A stretch of 64,000 nt of DNA from Pseudomonas azotoformans (GTDB lineage: Bacteria > Pseudomonadota > Gammaproteobacteria > Pseudomonadales > Pseudomonadaceae), in contig NZ_LT629702.1 in the NCBI RefSeq assembly GCF_900103345.1, forward strand, positions 1,116,001 through 1,180,000, written 5' to 3'. Shown piece after piece: positions 8,306 to 17,879 of the stretch. The notes beneath the pieces are model-generated. The model was not told where the DNA came from. It ran no database searches and saw only the letters and a program-made list of their open reading frames with translations. Made by a program: the position numbers and the translations under genes. How positions within the stretch are numbered: position 1 is the first letter of the stretch; each line of letters opens with the position of its first letter.

Positions 8306-11300
8306 TTATCCGGCGGTTACGTGGGACGTTTCGACAACTCTCGTCTTCTCCCGCCCCAGCACCAGGCTGCACAGTGCCGGCAAGAACAATAGCGTCAACA
8401 GCGTGCCCACCAGCACCCCGCCGATCAGCACGTAGGCCAGGGACGACCAGAACACCGACAACGTCAGCGGAATAAACGCCAGCGCCGCCGCCAGCGCGGT
8501 CAGGATCACCGGCCGTGCACGCCGCACGGTGGCCTCGACGATCGCCTCGTGAATGGCCATGCCGTGGTCCTGATTCTGACGGATCTGGTCGGTGAAGATC
8601 AGCGTGTTGCGCATGAGGATCCCGCCAATCCCGATCAAGCCCAGGATTGCATTGAACCCGAACGGCTGGTTGAAGAGCAGCAAGGTCGGCACCGCTCCGA
8701 TCAAGCCCAGTGGGGCGGTGGCGAAGACCATGAACATCACGCCGAACGAGCGCACCTGGAACATGATCACCGTGAGGGTCAGCAGGATCATGATCGGGAA
8801 CAGCGCAGCCAGGGCGACGTTGGCCTTGGCGCTTTCTTCCACCGGGCCGCCGATGTCGATCTGGTAGCCGGCCGGCAGCTTGGCGATCAGCGGTTGCAGG
8901 TCTTTGTACACAGCCATTTCCACGTCGGGCGGTTGCACGCCGTCGATGATGTCGGCGCGTACTTCGACGGTGGTTGCGCGGTTGCGGCGCTTGAGGATCG
9001 GTTCTTCCATCACCGCCTGGAAATGCCCGACCTGGGCCAGCGGCACGGAGGTGCCGGCACTGTTGGTGAGCGTCATGTTGTTGAGGTTGCCGAGGTCTTC
9101 GCGCTGGCTGCCCTGGGCGCGGGCGACCACGGAGACGGTGCGGTTGCCTTCGCGCACTTCGGTGATGGGGTTGCCGCTGAGCAACGCGTTGAGCTGGGAT
9201 TTGACCTCGTTAGGCGTGAAGCCCAGCAGGCGCAGGCGGTCTTGATCCAGCACCAGGCGATACCCGCTGGTGCGCTCGCCCCAATCGAGGAAGGCGTCCT
9301 TGGTCAGTTTGTTGGCGGCGACAACTTTGCGCACGTTTTCGGAGATGCCACGCAGCACATCCACATTCGGGCCGGAGACACGGAACACTACCGGGAACGG
9401 CACGGGCGGGCCGAACAGCAGTTGCGTGACGCGCACCCGTGCCGCCGGGAATTCACCGGCCGCAATCCGCTCGCGCATGCGCAGTTTCAATGCATCGCGG
9501 GCATGGGAATCCGGGGTCTGCACGATCAGCTTGGCAAACGCCGGGTCCGGCAGTTCAGGGTTCAGCGACAGGAAAAAGCGTGGCGCACCGCCGCCCACAT
9601 AGGTGTCGACCATCGTGGTTTGCGGCTCTTGCAGCAGAGCTTTTTCCAGCTGTGCGGCCACCGCTTCGGTGCTCTTGAACGCACTGCCCGGCGGCATGTA
9701 CACCTCAAGAATCAGCTCGGAACGGTCGGAGTTGGGAAAGAACTGCTTCTTCACCACGCCCATGCCCAGCACGCACAGCACAAACGCCGCCACCACCAGC
9801 CCGGTCACCAGCCAGCGCCCACGCACGCACGCTTCCACAAGCGTGCGCAGCTTCTGGTAGTAACGCCCGGCGTAGATTGCATCATGGCCGCCAGGCACCG
9901 GCTTGATCTGCGGCAGCAGCTTCACGCCCAGGTATGGCGTGAACACCACCGCTACCAGCCAGGAGGAAATCAGTGCAAAGCCGACGATCCAGAAGATATT
10001 GCCGGCATATTCCCCGGCACCGGAGCGCGCAAAACCCACCGGCAGAAAGCCGATGATCGTCACCAGCGTGCCGGTGAGCATCGGCGCCGCCGTGGAGCTC
10101 CAGGCAAAGGTGGCAGCGTGGATGCGGTCGAAACCTTCTTCCAGTTTCACCACCATCATCTCGATGGCGATGATCGCGTCATCCACCAGCAGCCCCAGGG
10201 AAATGATCAACGCGCCCAGGGTAATGCGGTCGAATTCACGCCCGGTCAGCAGCATGATCACAAACACCACCGACAGGGTCAGTGGCACCGCCGCGGCCAC
10301 CACCAGCCCCACGCGAAAGCCCAGCGCCAGCAGGCTGATGATCATCACCACCGCCAGGGCGACGAAGAATTTCAGCATGAACTCATTCACCGCCAGGCTG
10401 ATGTTTTTCGCCTGGTCGGAGACCTTGGCGAAGTTCACCCCCAGCGGCAGGTCGGCCTGGATTCTGGCTTCCTGGGCCTTGAGGCTCGTGTCCAGCTCCA
10501 GGCCGTTCCAGTGTTTCTCCATGATCACGCCGAGCATCAGCGCCGGGTCGCCCTGGTGGCGGATGCGGTAACTGGGCGGGTCTTCATAGCCGCGGCTGAC
10601 GGTGGCCACATCGGCGATGCGCAGCACGCGGCCGTTGACTTCCAGCGGCACGTTTTCGATCAGTGACAGGCTGTCGAACGCGCCGTCGATACGGATGTAG
10701 GCGCGGGCCCCGGCGGTCTCGACGAAGCCCGACGGCGCCACGGCGTTTTGCGCGGCCAACGCCGAAAAAATCTGCTCCGGCTTGATGCCCAGCGTCGCCA
10801 GGCGCTCATAGGAAAACTCGACGAACACCCGTTGCGCCTGCTCGCCAAGGATATTGACCTTCTTCACCCCTGGCAGGTTGAGGAAACCCTGGCGCAATTC
10901 TTCGGCCATCTGCACCTGTTGCCGATGGGGCAGGTGCTCGGCCTCCAGGGCGTACAACGCAAAGTACACATCGGAATATTCATCGTTGAAGAACGGCCCG
11001 ATCACACCCTTGGGCAGCTTGGCGGCTTCATCGCTGAGTTTTTTACGGGTCTGGTAGAACAGGTCCTGGATTTCACTGGGCCGCGTGGACTCCTTGTAGG
11101 TCATGCGCATCGACACGAAACCCGGCTGGGCGATGGTCTCGACGCGGTCGTAGTAGTCCAGTTCCTGCAGGCGTTTTTCCAGGCGGTCGGCCACTTGCTC
11201 CTGCATTTCCTGGGCGGTAGCGCCGGGCCAGGCGGCGGTGATGGTCATCACCTTGACGGTGAAAGACGGGTCTTCGGCGCGCCCCAGTTTGCCGAACGAG

Positions 11301-11389
11301 AACACCCCGGCGGCGAGGATCGCAATAATCAGGAACAACGTGACCGCACGGTGCTTGACCGCCAGTTCAGAGAGGTTGATACCGCGCAT
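8306..11389 (-). CDS. RND efflux permease (AcrB/MexB superfamily)
   Basis: An inner-membrane proton/drug antiporter subunit of 1027 aa, a typical length. It shows the N-terminal helix, a periplasmic porter loop and TM helices around LVDDAIIAIEMMV, which carries the paired Asp needed for proton relay. A second periplasmic loop and a final TM block follow. It lies 2 bp downstream of its adaptor and is surely co-transcribed with it. No outer-membrane factor gene is nearby, so it probably borrows a TolC/OprM-type channel. Sequence features are closer to the TriC-like branch than to MexB, but substrates cannot be predicted. Confidence 0.93.
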   Translation of the reverse strand: MRGINLSELAVKHRAVTLFLIIAILAAGVFSFGKLGRAEDPSFTVKVMTITAAWPGATAQEMQEQVADRLEKRLQELDYYDRVETIAQPGFVSMRMTYKESTRPSEIQDLFYQTRKKLSDEAAKLPKGVIGPFFNDEYSDVYFALYALEAEHLPHRQQVQMAEELRQGFLNLPGVKKVNILGEQAQRVFVEFSYERLATLGIKPEQIFSALAAQNAVAPSGFVETAGARAYIRIDGAFDSLSLIENVPLEVNGRVLRIADVATVSRGYEDPPSYRIRHQGDPALMLGVIMEKHWNGLELDTSLKAQEARIQADLPLGVNFAKVSDQAKNISLAVNEFMLKFFVALAVVMIISLLALGFRVGLVVAAAVPLTLSVVFVIMLLTGREFDRITLGALIISLGLLVDDAIIAIEMMVVKLEEGFDRIHAATFAWSSTAAPMLTGTLVTIIGFLPVGFARSGAGEYAGNIFWIVGFALISSWLVAVVFTPYLGVKLLPQIKPVPGGHDAIYAGRYYQKLRTLVEACVRGRWLVTGLVVAAFVLCVLGMGVVKKQFFPNSDRSELILEVYMPPGSAFKSTEAVAAQLEKALLQEPQTTMVDTYVGGGAPRFFLSLNPELPDPAFAKLIVQTPDSHARDALKLRMRERIAAGEFPAARVRVTQLLFGPPVPFPVVFRVSGPNVDVLRGISENVRKVVAANKLTKDAFLDWGERTSGYRLVLDQDRLRLLGFTPNEVKSQLNALLSGNPITEVREGNRTVSVVARAQGSQREDLGNLNNMTLTNSAGTSVPLAQVGHFQAVMEEPILKRRNRATTVEVRADIIDGVQPPDVEMAVYKDLQPLIAKLPAGYQIDIGGPVEESAKANVALAALFPIMILLTLTVIMFQVRSFGVMFMVFATAPLGLIGAVPTLLLFNQPFGFNAILGLIGIGGILMRNTLIFTDQIRQNQDHGMAIHEAIVEATVRRARPVILTALAAALAFIPLTLSVFWSSLAYVLIGGVLVGTLLTLLFLPALCSLVLGREKTRVVETSHVTAG

Positions 11390-11391
11390 GC

Positions 11392-12498
11392 TCAGTTGTC
11401 CTGTTTGCGGTTGAGGGCCAATGCCTGGGCGGGCAGCAGGCGTACGGCGTCACCCTCGTGCAGCAGGTGTGCACCCAGGGCGACGACGATTTGGCCGGGC
11501 GCCACGCCGCTGTCGAGCAGTGCGTCTTCCTGGCCGAGGCTGGCGACGTTCACCGGGGCGAAGCTGATCGTGTCATCTGCACCGATAACCCACACGCCAG
11601 TGCCTTGCCCGGCGTCCTGCAAGGCGCCGATGGGCACGCGGGTTTGCGCGGCCTGGCCGTTGCCTTGCAGGCGCACGGTGATGGTCGAGCCGAGGGCGAA
11701 ACGCTCGATGGTGCCATGCAACACGTAGCGAGCGCGGTAGGTACGGGTAGTCGGGTCGGCGCTGGCGGACAGTTCGCGCAAGGTGGCGGTCACCGCCTGG
11801 TCCGGGGCGCCGAAGGGGAAGGCCAGGGCTTTCTGCGAGGCTTGGTCGCGCTGGTTTTCCGGCAGATTGACGATGGCTTCACGGGCTCCGTCGTGGGCCA
11901 GGCGCGCAACGATCTGTCCTTCAGCCACCACTTGGCCGCGGTCCACCCGGACGTCGGTGATGATGCCGTCGCCATCGGCCTTGAGCACCGAGTAGGTGCG
12001 GCGGTTTTCGATCTGGCTGGCATCGGATTGCGCCGCGGCCAGTTCGGCTTCGGCCACCCGCAGGTTGGTCGCCGACTGGTCGAAGATCTGCCGCGACACG
12101 GCACCGGTGCTGGCCAGGCGCTGGTAGCGGTTTTCGTCGTCACGGCGTTGGCGCAATTGTGCCTGGGCGGCGCTGACGCGGTTCTTCGCCGAGCGCAGGG
12201 CCAGTTCAAAGTCGCCGATGTCCAGCACCAGCAGGGTATCGCCACGGGACACATGCTGGCCGGGGTCGACCTTGCGTTCAATGACCTTGCCGCCGACCCG
12301 GAAGCCCAGGTCACTTTCGGTACGTGCCGCGACCACGCCGGTATAGGCGCTTTGCTGGGTGCCGGCCGCTTCGACTTTGGCAGCCAGGACCGGGCGAGGT
12401 GGGGGGGCTTCGGCGGCGGTGTCGGCCTTGCTGTTGCAGCCATTGAGGACCATCAACAGGGCCAGGGGCGTGAGAAGACGCAGGGGGAGAGGGTGCAT
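11392..12498 (-). CDS. RND periplasmic adaptor lipoprotein (membrane fusion protein)
   Basis: Bridges the RND pump to an outer-membrane channel. The start at 12498 gives a lipoprotein signal ending LNGC (Cys about residue 21) and has GGAG about 7 nt upstream; the longer frame to 12540 lacks a sensible signal. After the signal come a lipoyl-type half (DLGFRVGGKVIERKVDPG), a coiled-coil hairpin rich in Ala/Gln/Arg, the second lipoyl half and beta-barrel domains, 368 aa in all. It is the first gene of a two-gene operon with the permease, and divergent from an MFS pump across a short shared control region. Confidence 0.92.
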   Translation of the reverse strand: MHPLPLRLLTPLALLMVLNGCNSKADTAAEAPPPRPVLAAKVEAAGTQQSAYTGVVAARTESDLGFRVGGKVIERKVDPGQHVSRGDTLLVLDIGDFELALRSAKNRVSAAQAQLRQRRDDENRYQRLASTGAVSRQIFDQSATNLRVAEAELAAAQSDASQIENRRTYSVLKADGDGIITDVRVDRGQVVAEGQIVARLAHDGAREAIVNLPENQRDQASQKALAFPFGAPDQAVTATLRELSASADPTTRTYRARYVLHGTIERFALGSTITVRLQGNGQAAQTRVPIGALQDAGQGTGVWVIGADDTISFAPVNVASLGQEDALLDSGVAPGQIVVALGAHLLHEGDAVRLLPAQALALNRKQDN

Positions 12499-12524
12499 GG
12501 CGGGCTCCGGGGTAACCATTGGGC

Positions 12525-12548
12525 AAAAAATTATGGACATAATTTTTT
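12525..12548. promoter_or_regulatory. Perfect inverted repeat between divergent pump genes
   Basis: Arms AAAAAATTAT and ATAATTTTTT around GGAC form a perfect 10-bp inverted repeat in the 92-bp gap between the RND adaptor and the MFS gene. A second TTATGG half lies at 12556-12561 (TTATGGTCG). The arrangement suits a dimeric repressor (TetR or MarR type) controlling both directions. No regulator gene is adjacent, so the protein that binds here would be encoded elsewhere. Confidence 0.55.
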
Positions 12549-12590
12549 ACGCATATTATGGTCGAAATATAAATTAATCCAGCCCCCCGG

Positions 12591-13805
12591 ATGTTCCCCA
12601 TGACAAACGCCCCGGTCCCATCGCGAAGCTTGCTGTTTCTACTGGTGGCCCTGACGGCACTGGGTGAGGTCTCGACCCAATTGATCATTCCCGGCCTGGG
12701 TGCCATCGAGCAGGCATTGGCTGCGCCAGTCGGTTCGGCACTGATGGCGCTCTCGGCATTTGTCGCCGCTTTCGGCCTTGGGCAACTGTTGTTCGGCCCG
12801 CTGTCGGACCGCATTGGTCGGCGCCCGGTGCTGATCGGCGGCCTGGCGCTGTACGTGCTGGCGACCTTGTCGATGTTGCTGGTGCAGGACATCCACCAGT
12901 TCATTGCCGCCCGCGTGCTGCAAGGCCTGGGCGCCTGTGCTGCGTTGGTGCTGGCGCGCACGGTGGTGCGGGATGTGTGGAAGGCCGAAGCCGGGCCGGC
13001 CCTGGCGTTGACCATGATCGGCATGCTCTACGCCATCGTGGTGGCGCCGATGGTCGGTGGCCTGCTGATCAAGCTGTTCGGCTGGCACGCGCCGATCCTC
13101 CTGGCGCTGGCGATTGGCAGCGTGGTGCTGTTGCTGGCGTTGCTGTTCTTTCGCGAGAGCAACCACTACCTAGACCCCAAGGCCGGTCACTGGCGTACCC
13201 TCGGCGGGCAATACCTGGACCTGCTCAAGGGCCGCCAGTACCGGGCGTTCGCCGTGGCATTGGCGTGCACCTATGGCGCCATGTTTGCGGTAATCGCCGG
13301 TTCGTCGGCGGTGTTCATCAACCTGCTGGGCTTCAGCAGCCTGGAATACGGCATCAATTTCGGCCTGATCGTGTCGATGCTGATCGTGGGGTCCACCTAT
13401 ACTCGCCGCAACATCATGCGCCTGGGGCCGCAGCGGATTGTAGCGATGGGCGTGACGATGGTGGCGGTTGGCGGGGTGTCGGCCGTGGTGATTTACGAAC
13501 TGTTCGGCCTGTCGGTGCTCGGCCTGGACATCCCGATTGCCCTGGTCACCCTGGGCGGTGGCCTGGTGTTGCCGGGCGCGGTTACCGGCGGGGTCATGCC
13601 CAATGCACATCGTGCAGGCTTGGCGGCAGGGCTGATGGGGTTCGCGCAGATGTTCGGCGCCACCTGCAGCGGCATCCTGCTCAGCCAGCTGCGTGACGGC
13701 AGTGCCGCGCCGATGATCATCATCCAGGCCAGCTTCGCGGTGATCGCCTTTGTGGCGTTTCACCTGCTGCGTCAACGTCAGGTCAAGGGATTGTCCTATA
13801 CGTAG
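12591..13805 (+). CDS. MFS multidrug transporter, Bcr/CflA-like (DHA1)
   Basis: An inner-membrane proton-driven exporter of 404 aa with twelve hydrophobic segments. The DHA1 signature between TM2 and TM3 is clear (GPLSDRIGRRPVLIGG), and TM4 carries RVLQGLGACAALVLAR. The start could also be the ATG at 12600; neither has a strong Shine-Dalgarno. It is divergent from the RND operon, and the shared inverted repeat suggests joint control. Substrate unknown. Confidence 0.88.
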   Translation: MFPMTNAPVPSRSLLFLLVALTALGEVSTQLIIPGLGAIEQALAAPVGSALMALSAFVAAFGLGQLLFGPLSDRIGRRPVLIGGLALYVLATLSMLLVQDIHQFIAARVLQGLGACAALVLARTVVRDVWKAEAGPALALTMIGMLYAIVVAPMVGGLLIKLFGWHAPILLALAIGSVVLLLALLFFRESNHYLDPKAGHWRTLGGQYLDLLKGRQYRAFAVALACTYGAMFAVIAGSSAVFINLLGFSSLEYGINFGLIVSMLIVGSTYTRRNIMRLGPQRIVAMGVTMVAVGGVSAVVIYELFGLSVLGLDIPIALVTLGGGLVLPGAVTGGVMPNAHRAGLAAGLMGFAQMFGATCSGILLSQLRDGSAAPMIIIQASFAVIAFVAFHLLRQRQVKGLSYT

Positions 13806-13881
13806 GACGAACAGGGCTGCTTTTGCCGGCTAGTGCTCAACAGTTGGCAGCCTTATGGTGTAGGCACTTTGGAGGTACACC

Positions 13882-14742
13882 ATGAAAAAACTGATCGGCA
13901 TCTACACCAGCCCCCGCGCCCATTGGGTCGGCGACGGCTTCCCGGTGCGCACGCTGTTTTCCTACGACGCCATGGGCAAGCACATCAGCCCATTCCTGTT
14001 GCTGGACCACGCCGGCCCGGCCGATTTCACCCCGACTGAGCAACGTCGCGGCGTCGGCCAGCACCCTCATCGCGGCTTTGAAACCGTGACCATCGTCTAC
14101 GACGGTGAGGTCGAACACCGCGATTCCACCGGTGCCGGCGGCACCATCGGCCCCGGCGACGTGCAATGGATGACCGCCGCCAAAGGCATCCTCCACGAAG
14201 AGTTCCATTCTGAAGCCTTCGCCCGCCAAGGCGGTGCGCTGGAGATGGTGCAACTGTGGGTCAACCTGCCGGCCAAGGACAAAATGGCTGAAGCCGGCTA
14301 CCAGACCCTGGTGGATGGCGACATCCCGGTACTGCCCCTGGCCAACGGCGCCGGGCGGCTGCGCCTGATTGCCGGTGAGTTCGGCGGCACCCAAGGCCCG
14401 GCCCGCACCTTTACGCCGATTGACGTGTGGGACCTGCGCCTCAACCCCGGCAAGCCGGTCACCCTGGACCTGCACGAAGGTCGCAACACCGCGCTGGTGA
14501 TCCTGCGCGGCACGGTGCTGGTCAATGGCGAGGAGGTCGCGCGCCAGGGGCAATTGGCGTTGTTCGAGCGCGATGGCAGCCAGCTCACGCTGGAGTCCAA
14601 TGACGACGCCAAGGTGCTGCTGCTCAGCGGTGAACCGATTGACGAGCCCATCGTTGGCCATGGGCCGTTTGTGATGAACACCGAGCAGGAGATTCATCAG
14701 GCGTTCGCCGACTTTCAGTCGGGTCGTTTCGGGCAGATGTAA
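13882..14742 (+). CDS. Pirin family protein
   Basis: A bicupin protein of 286 aa, cytoplasmic. The metal-binding residues of the N-terminal cupin are present: His61 and His63 in QHPHRGFE, then His105 and Glu107 in ILHEEF. Pirins bind iron; bacterial ones are quercetin dioxygenases or modulators of metabolism, and sequence alone does not choose between these. A strong GGAGGT lies upstream of the ATG. It stands alone between the MFS gene and the channel gene. Confidence 0.9.
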   Translation: MKKLIGIYTSPRAHWVGDGFPVRTLFSYDAMGKHISPFLLLDHAGPADFTPTEQRRGVGQHPHRGFETVTIVYDGEVEHRDSTGAGGTIGPGDVQWMTAAKGILHEEFHSEAFARQGGALEMVQLWVNLPAKDKMAEAGYQTLVDGDIPVLPLANGAGRLRLIAGEFGGTQGPARTFTPIDVWDLRLNPGKPVTLDLHEGRNTALVILRGTVLVNGEEVARQGQLALFERDGSQLTLESNDDAKVLLLSGEPIDEPIVGHGPFVMNTEQEIHQAFADFQSGRFGQM

Positions 14743-14810
14743 GCACACCCGCTATACCCTGGCGCGGCATTTCATGCGATCTTCACGGCATTCGCCCTGG
14801 AGTCGCCTGG

Positions 14811-16256
14811 ATGCCCTCATTTATCGCTGATCACCCGATGTTGTCTGCCCTGGCGCTGATCTTGATCGACATCGCCGTGTGGCGTCTTATTTCCGCCAAT
14901 CTCGCCAACTGGAAGCTGGCGGCGCGGTTGGTGATCTTTGCGGTGTTCAGCGCCGTACTGTTCAACGACGGCATGAACCCGATGCAACTGGCGCCCTATG
15001 CGGACAACACCGCCTTGCACCTGGCCGCCACGGCATTGCAGATCGGTTGGTGGCTGTTCGCGGCGCGCACGCTGACGGTGTTGCTCGGCACGCTCATGAT
15101 GCAGCGGGTCGGGCATACCGGGCGCCTGTTGCAGGACCTGATGGGGGCGGTGATCTTCCTGATTGCGATCATTGCTGCCATGGCCTACGTGCTCGACCTG
15201 CCGGTCAAGGGCGTACTCGCCACCTCTGGCGCTGTAGCAATCATTGTCGGCCTGGCGCTGCAAAGTACCTTGAGCGATGTGTTCTCCGGGATCGTCCTCA
15301 ACACCACCAAGCCTTATCAAATCGATGACTGGATCTCCATCGACGGCACCGAAGGCCGGGTGACGGACATCGACTGGCGCGCCACGCGCCTGCAAACCTC
15401 CCAGGGCAGCCTGGCGGTGATTCCCAACTCCCTGGCGGCCAAGGCCAAGATCATCAACTTTTCGCGTCCGGCGGACATGTTTGGCCTGGCGGTCAGCCTG
15501 CAGGTCAGCCCCCATGCGCGCCCACAAACGGTGATCGAAGCGCTGGAGCGGGCGATGCAAGGGTGTCGACCGCTGCTGGGCAAGCCGGCGCCGAGTGTGG
15601 CGTTCAAGACCTCGGCCAGCGGTGGCGTCGAGTATGAAATCAGCGGGTTCGTGCCGGCCATGGCCCAAAAGCGCGAAGTGCGCAACCAGCTGTACGACCT
15701 GGCCTTCCGGCATTTGCAGGCGGCGGGCGTCGGCTTGCTGTCGGCCACTGAAAACAGCGCGCCACCGGCGATGTCCGCGGCGCGCGCGTTACTGGAGCGT
15801 TCGTCGATTTTTTCCACCCTGCGCCAGGAAGAGAAAGACACCTTCAGCCAGAACATGACCCTGCACACCTATCGCGCCGGCGAGATGATCCTGCCGGCCG
15901 GGGAGGTCAGCGATCATTTGTTCATCGTTGAGTCGGGTGTGGTCTCGGTGATGCTGACCAAGGGCGGGCACAAATTCGAAGCCGGGCGCATGGGGCCGGG
16001 CGAGGTGATCGGCGAGGCCGGGATCCTGTCGGATGAGGCGACGCTGGCGGATTTCTCGGCCAAGACGTTCTGCACCCTGTACCGCATCGAGAAGGAATAC
16101 TTGAAGCCGTGCCTGGATGCGCGCCACGACATCGGCGAGGCGATGAAGGCGCTCTTGGACTTCCGCGTGCACGCCGCGCAGGCCTTGACCCAGGAGGCGC
16201 CGGTGGTGCCGGTGAAGAAGGGCTTCCTGCAGTGGCTGCGCCAGCGCGGTCTGTGA
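14811..16256 (+). CDS. MscS-family channel with C-terminal cyclic-nucleotide-binding-like domain
   Basis: A 481-aa inner-membrane protein. About five TM helices lead into the MscS pore helix and beta domain (residues about 120-230: GLALQSTLSDVFSGIVL, then DWRATRLQTSQG). The last 150 residues form a cNMP-binding fold (HLFIVESGVVSVML and GPGEVIGEAGILSDEATLADF). In canonical cAMP-binding cassettes an Arg follows the GE-containing loop (pattern PRxAT). Here the aligned stretch is DEATLAD with no Arg, so nucleotide binding may be lost or altered. Such proteins belong to the MscS-like/bCNG group. Confidence 0.88.
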   Translation: MPSFIADHPMLSALALILIDIAVWRLISANLANWKLAARLVIFAVFSAVLFNDGMNPMQLAPYADNTALHLAATALQIGWWLFAARTLTVLLGTLMMQRVGHTGRLLQDLMGAVIFLIAIIAAMAYVLDLPVKGVLATSGAVAIIVGLALQSTLSDVFSGIVLNTTKPYQIDDWISIDGTEGRVTDIDWRATRLQTSQGSLAVIPNSLAAKAKIINFSRPADMFGLAVSLQVSPHARPQTVIEALERAMQGCRPLLGKPAPSVAFKTSASGGVEYEISGFVPAMAQKREVRNQLYDLAFRHLQAAGVGLLSATENSAPPAMSAARALLERSSIFSTLRQEEKDTFSQNMTLHTYRAGEMILPAGEVSDHLFIVESGVVSVMLTKGGHKFEAGRMGPGEVIGEAGILSDEATLADFSAKTFCTLYRIEKEYLKPCLDARHDIGEAMKALLDFRVHAAQALTQEAPVVPVKKGFLQWLRQRGL

Positions 16257-16378
16257 GGGTAAAAACCGACTAACCTGCGTTTTTTGCACGTTACCCTACG
16301 CAATAAATCGTTTGTCCAACGGCTGGCCGATGACAAAACTGCATGTCACTCGGATAACAAAAACGTTGGGCAAACCAC

Positions 16379-17803
16379 ATGCAACTCCAGCGCAATTTTT
16401 TCAACGGTCATTTTGTCGAACCCGCCAGCGATGCATTGATCGCTGTCTACAACCCGGCCACCGAAACCCTGGTCGGCCATGTCAGCGCCGCCACGGCCGA
16501 TGAGGCGATTGCTGCTGTCGACGCTGCCGCCATTGCCCAGAAAACCTGGGGCAAACTCACCAGTATCGAACGCGCTGAATACCTGCGTGCATTCGCCGAT
16601 GCCCTGGACGCCTGCGCCGACGCTATCGGCACGGCCCTGGCCAGCGAGTCCGGCAAGAGCCTCAGCGATGCCAGCAATGAAGCACGTTACGCCGCGCAGA
16701 TCACCCGTTACCACGCCGAATGGGCGCGGCGCATCGAAGGCGAGATCATCCCCAGCGATACCCCGGACGAAAACCTGTTCCTGCAACGCGAGCCGATTGG
16801 CGTCGTGGCCTGCTTGATCCCGTTCAACTACCCGGTCTACACCCTGCTGCGCAAGATCGCCCCGGCGCTGATCGCGGGCAACACCGTGGTGGTGCGGCCG
16901 AGCAACAACACGCCGCTGTCGGCGTTCGAAATCGCCAAGGCGGTGGTCAAGGCCGGAATCCCGGCGGGTGTCATCAATATCCTGACCATGGACCACGCCA
17001 CCGCCGCCAGCGTCTGCACCCACAAGGCAGTTGGTCTGATTACCCTCACCGGTAGCGTGAATGCCGGGCGCATCGTGCTGGACTACTGCAAGGCCAACAT
17101 CGCCAAGCCGTCCCTGGAACTGGGCGGCAAGACCCCGGCGATCATCGAGGCCGACGCCAACCTGGAGCAGGCGGCCAGCGCCATCGTCGCGTCCAAGACC
17201 ACCCATTGCGGCCAGCTGTGCACTGCGGTGGAGCGGGTGTATGTGCACGAAAGTATCTACGCGCCATTCCTCGCCTTGCTGAAAAGCAAAATCAGCGCGG
17301 TGAAGTTTGGCGACCGTGCAACCGATGCCAGCCTGATGGGCCCACTGGTGAACGCCAGTTCGCAACAGAATATCCACGCCATGGTCGAGCGCGCCGTCGC
17401 CGCCGGTGCTGTACTGGAAGTGGGCGGCGTGCTGCCAGCAGGTCCCGGCCATTTCTACCCGCCGACCTTGCTCAGCGGCTGCCGCCAGGACATGGAAATC
17501 ATCAGGGAAGAAATCTTCGGCCCGGTGTTGCCGGTGCTCAAGTACCGCGATATCGACGAAGCCCTGGCCTTGGCCAACGACCACCAATTCGGCCTGTCGT
17601 CGGTGCTCTACACCGAGAACTATCGCACGGCGATGAAAGTGGCGAACGCCATCGAAGCCGGCGAGTTGTACGTCAATCGCACCCCGGCGGACCCGTATCA
17701 GGGTTTCCACGCCGGCTGGAAACGCTCAGGGCTGGGCGGCGATGACGGTAAGCACGGGATGCTTGAGTTCACCCAGACCCGTCTGGTGGTCATGAAGTAC
17801 TGA
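16379..17803 (+). CDS. Aldehyde dehydrogenase, AldA (lactaldehyde/glycolaldehyde)-like
   Basis: An NAD-linked ALDH of 474 aa that oxidises an aldehyde to its acid in the cytoplasm. The general-base Glu is in LELGGK and the catalytic Cys in CGQLCTAVERV. The C-terminal pattern (YQGFHAGWKRSGLGGDDGKHGMLEF) closely follows E. coli AldA. It is the first gene of a four-gene same-strand set with an MFS transporter, an enolase-superfamily enzyme and a GMC oxidoreductase, so its aldehyde is likely produced in that pathway. No regulator gene is in the set; 122 bp of upstream sequence should hold the promoter. Confidence 0.88.
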   Translation: MQLQRNFFNGHFVEPASDALIAVYNPATETLVGHVSAATADEAIAAVDAAAIAQKTWGKLTSIERAEYLRAFADALDACADAIGTALASESGKSLSDASNEARYAAQITRYHAEWARRIEGEIIPSDTPDENLFLQREPIGVVACLIPFNYPVYTLLRKIAPALIAGNTVVVRPSNNTPLSAFEIAKAVVKAGIPAGVINILTMDHATAASVCTHKAVGLITLTGSVNAGRIVLDYCKANIAKPSLELGGKTPAIIEADANLEQAASAIVASKTTHCGQLCTAVERVYVHESIYAPFLALLKSKISAVKFGDRATDASLMGPLVNASSQQNIHAMVERAVAAGAVLEVGGVLPAGPGHFYPPTLLSGCRQDMEIIREEIFGPVLPVLKYRDIDEALALANDHQFGLSSVLYTENYRTAMKVANAIEAGELYVNRTPADPYQGFHAGWKRSGLGGDDGKHGMLEFTQTRLVVMKY

Positions 17804-17842
17804 TCCACGAATACCCGCAGCACCTTTAATAAAAACAATTAT

Positions 17843-17868
17843 CAGGGCGCCCGCGCATCGGGCGCCTG
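17843..17868 (+). promoter_or_regulatory. GC-rich hairpin before the MFS gene
   Basis: The arms GCGCCCG and CGGGCGC around CGCAT, extended by outer pairs, form a stable stem between the ALDH stop and the MFS start at 17880. There is no T-tract after it. It may be a processing site, a weak terminator or a leader structure that tunes expression within the operon. Confidence 0.45.
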
Positions 17869-17879
17869 AGGTCTACACG

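Noticed and set aside
8549..10666. 705-codon open frame opposite the RND permease
   Set aside because: It mirrors the permease in a GC-rich region, is rich in His/Arg/Gly without domain logic, and lacks a ribosome site. The permease reading is unambiguous.
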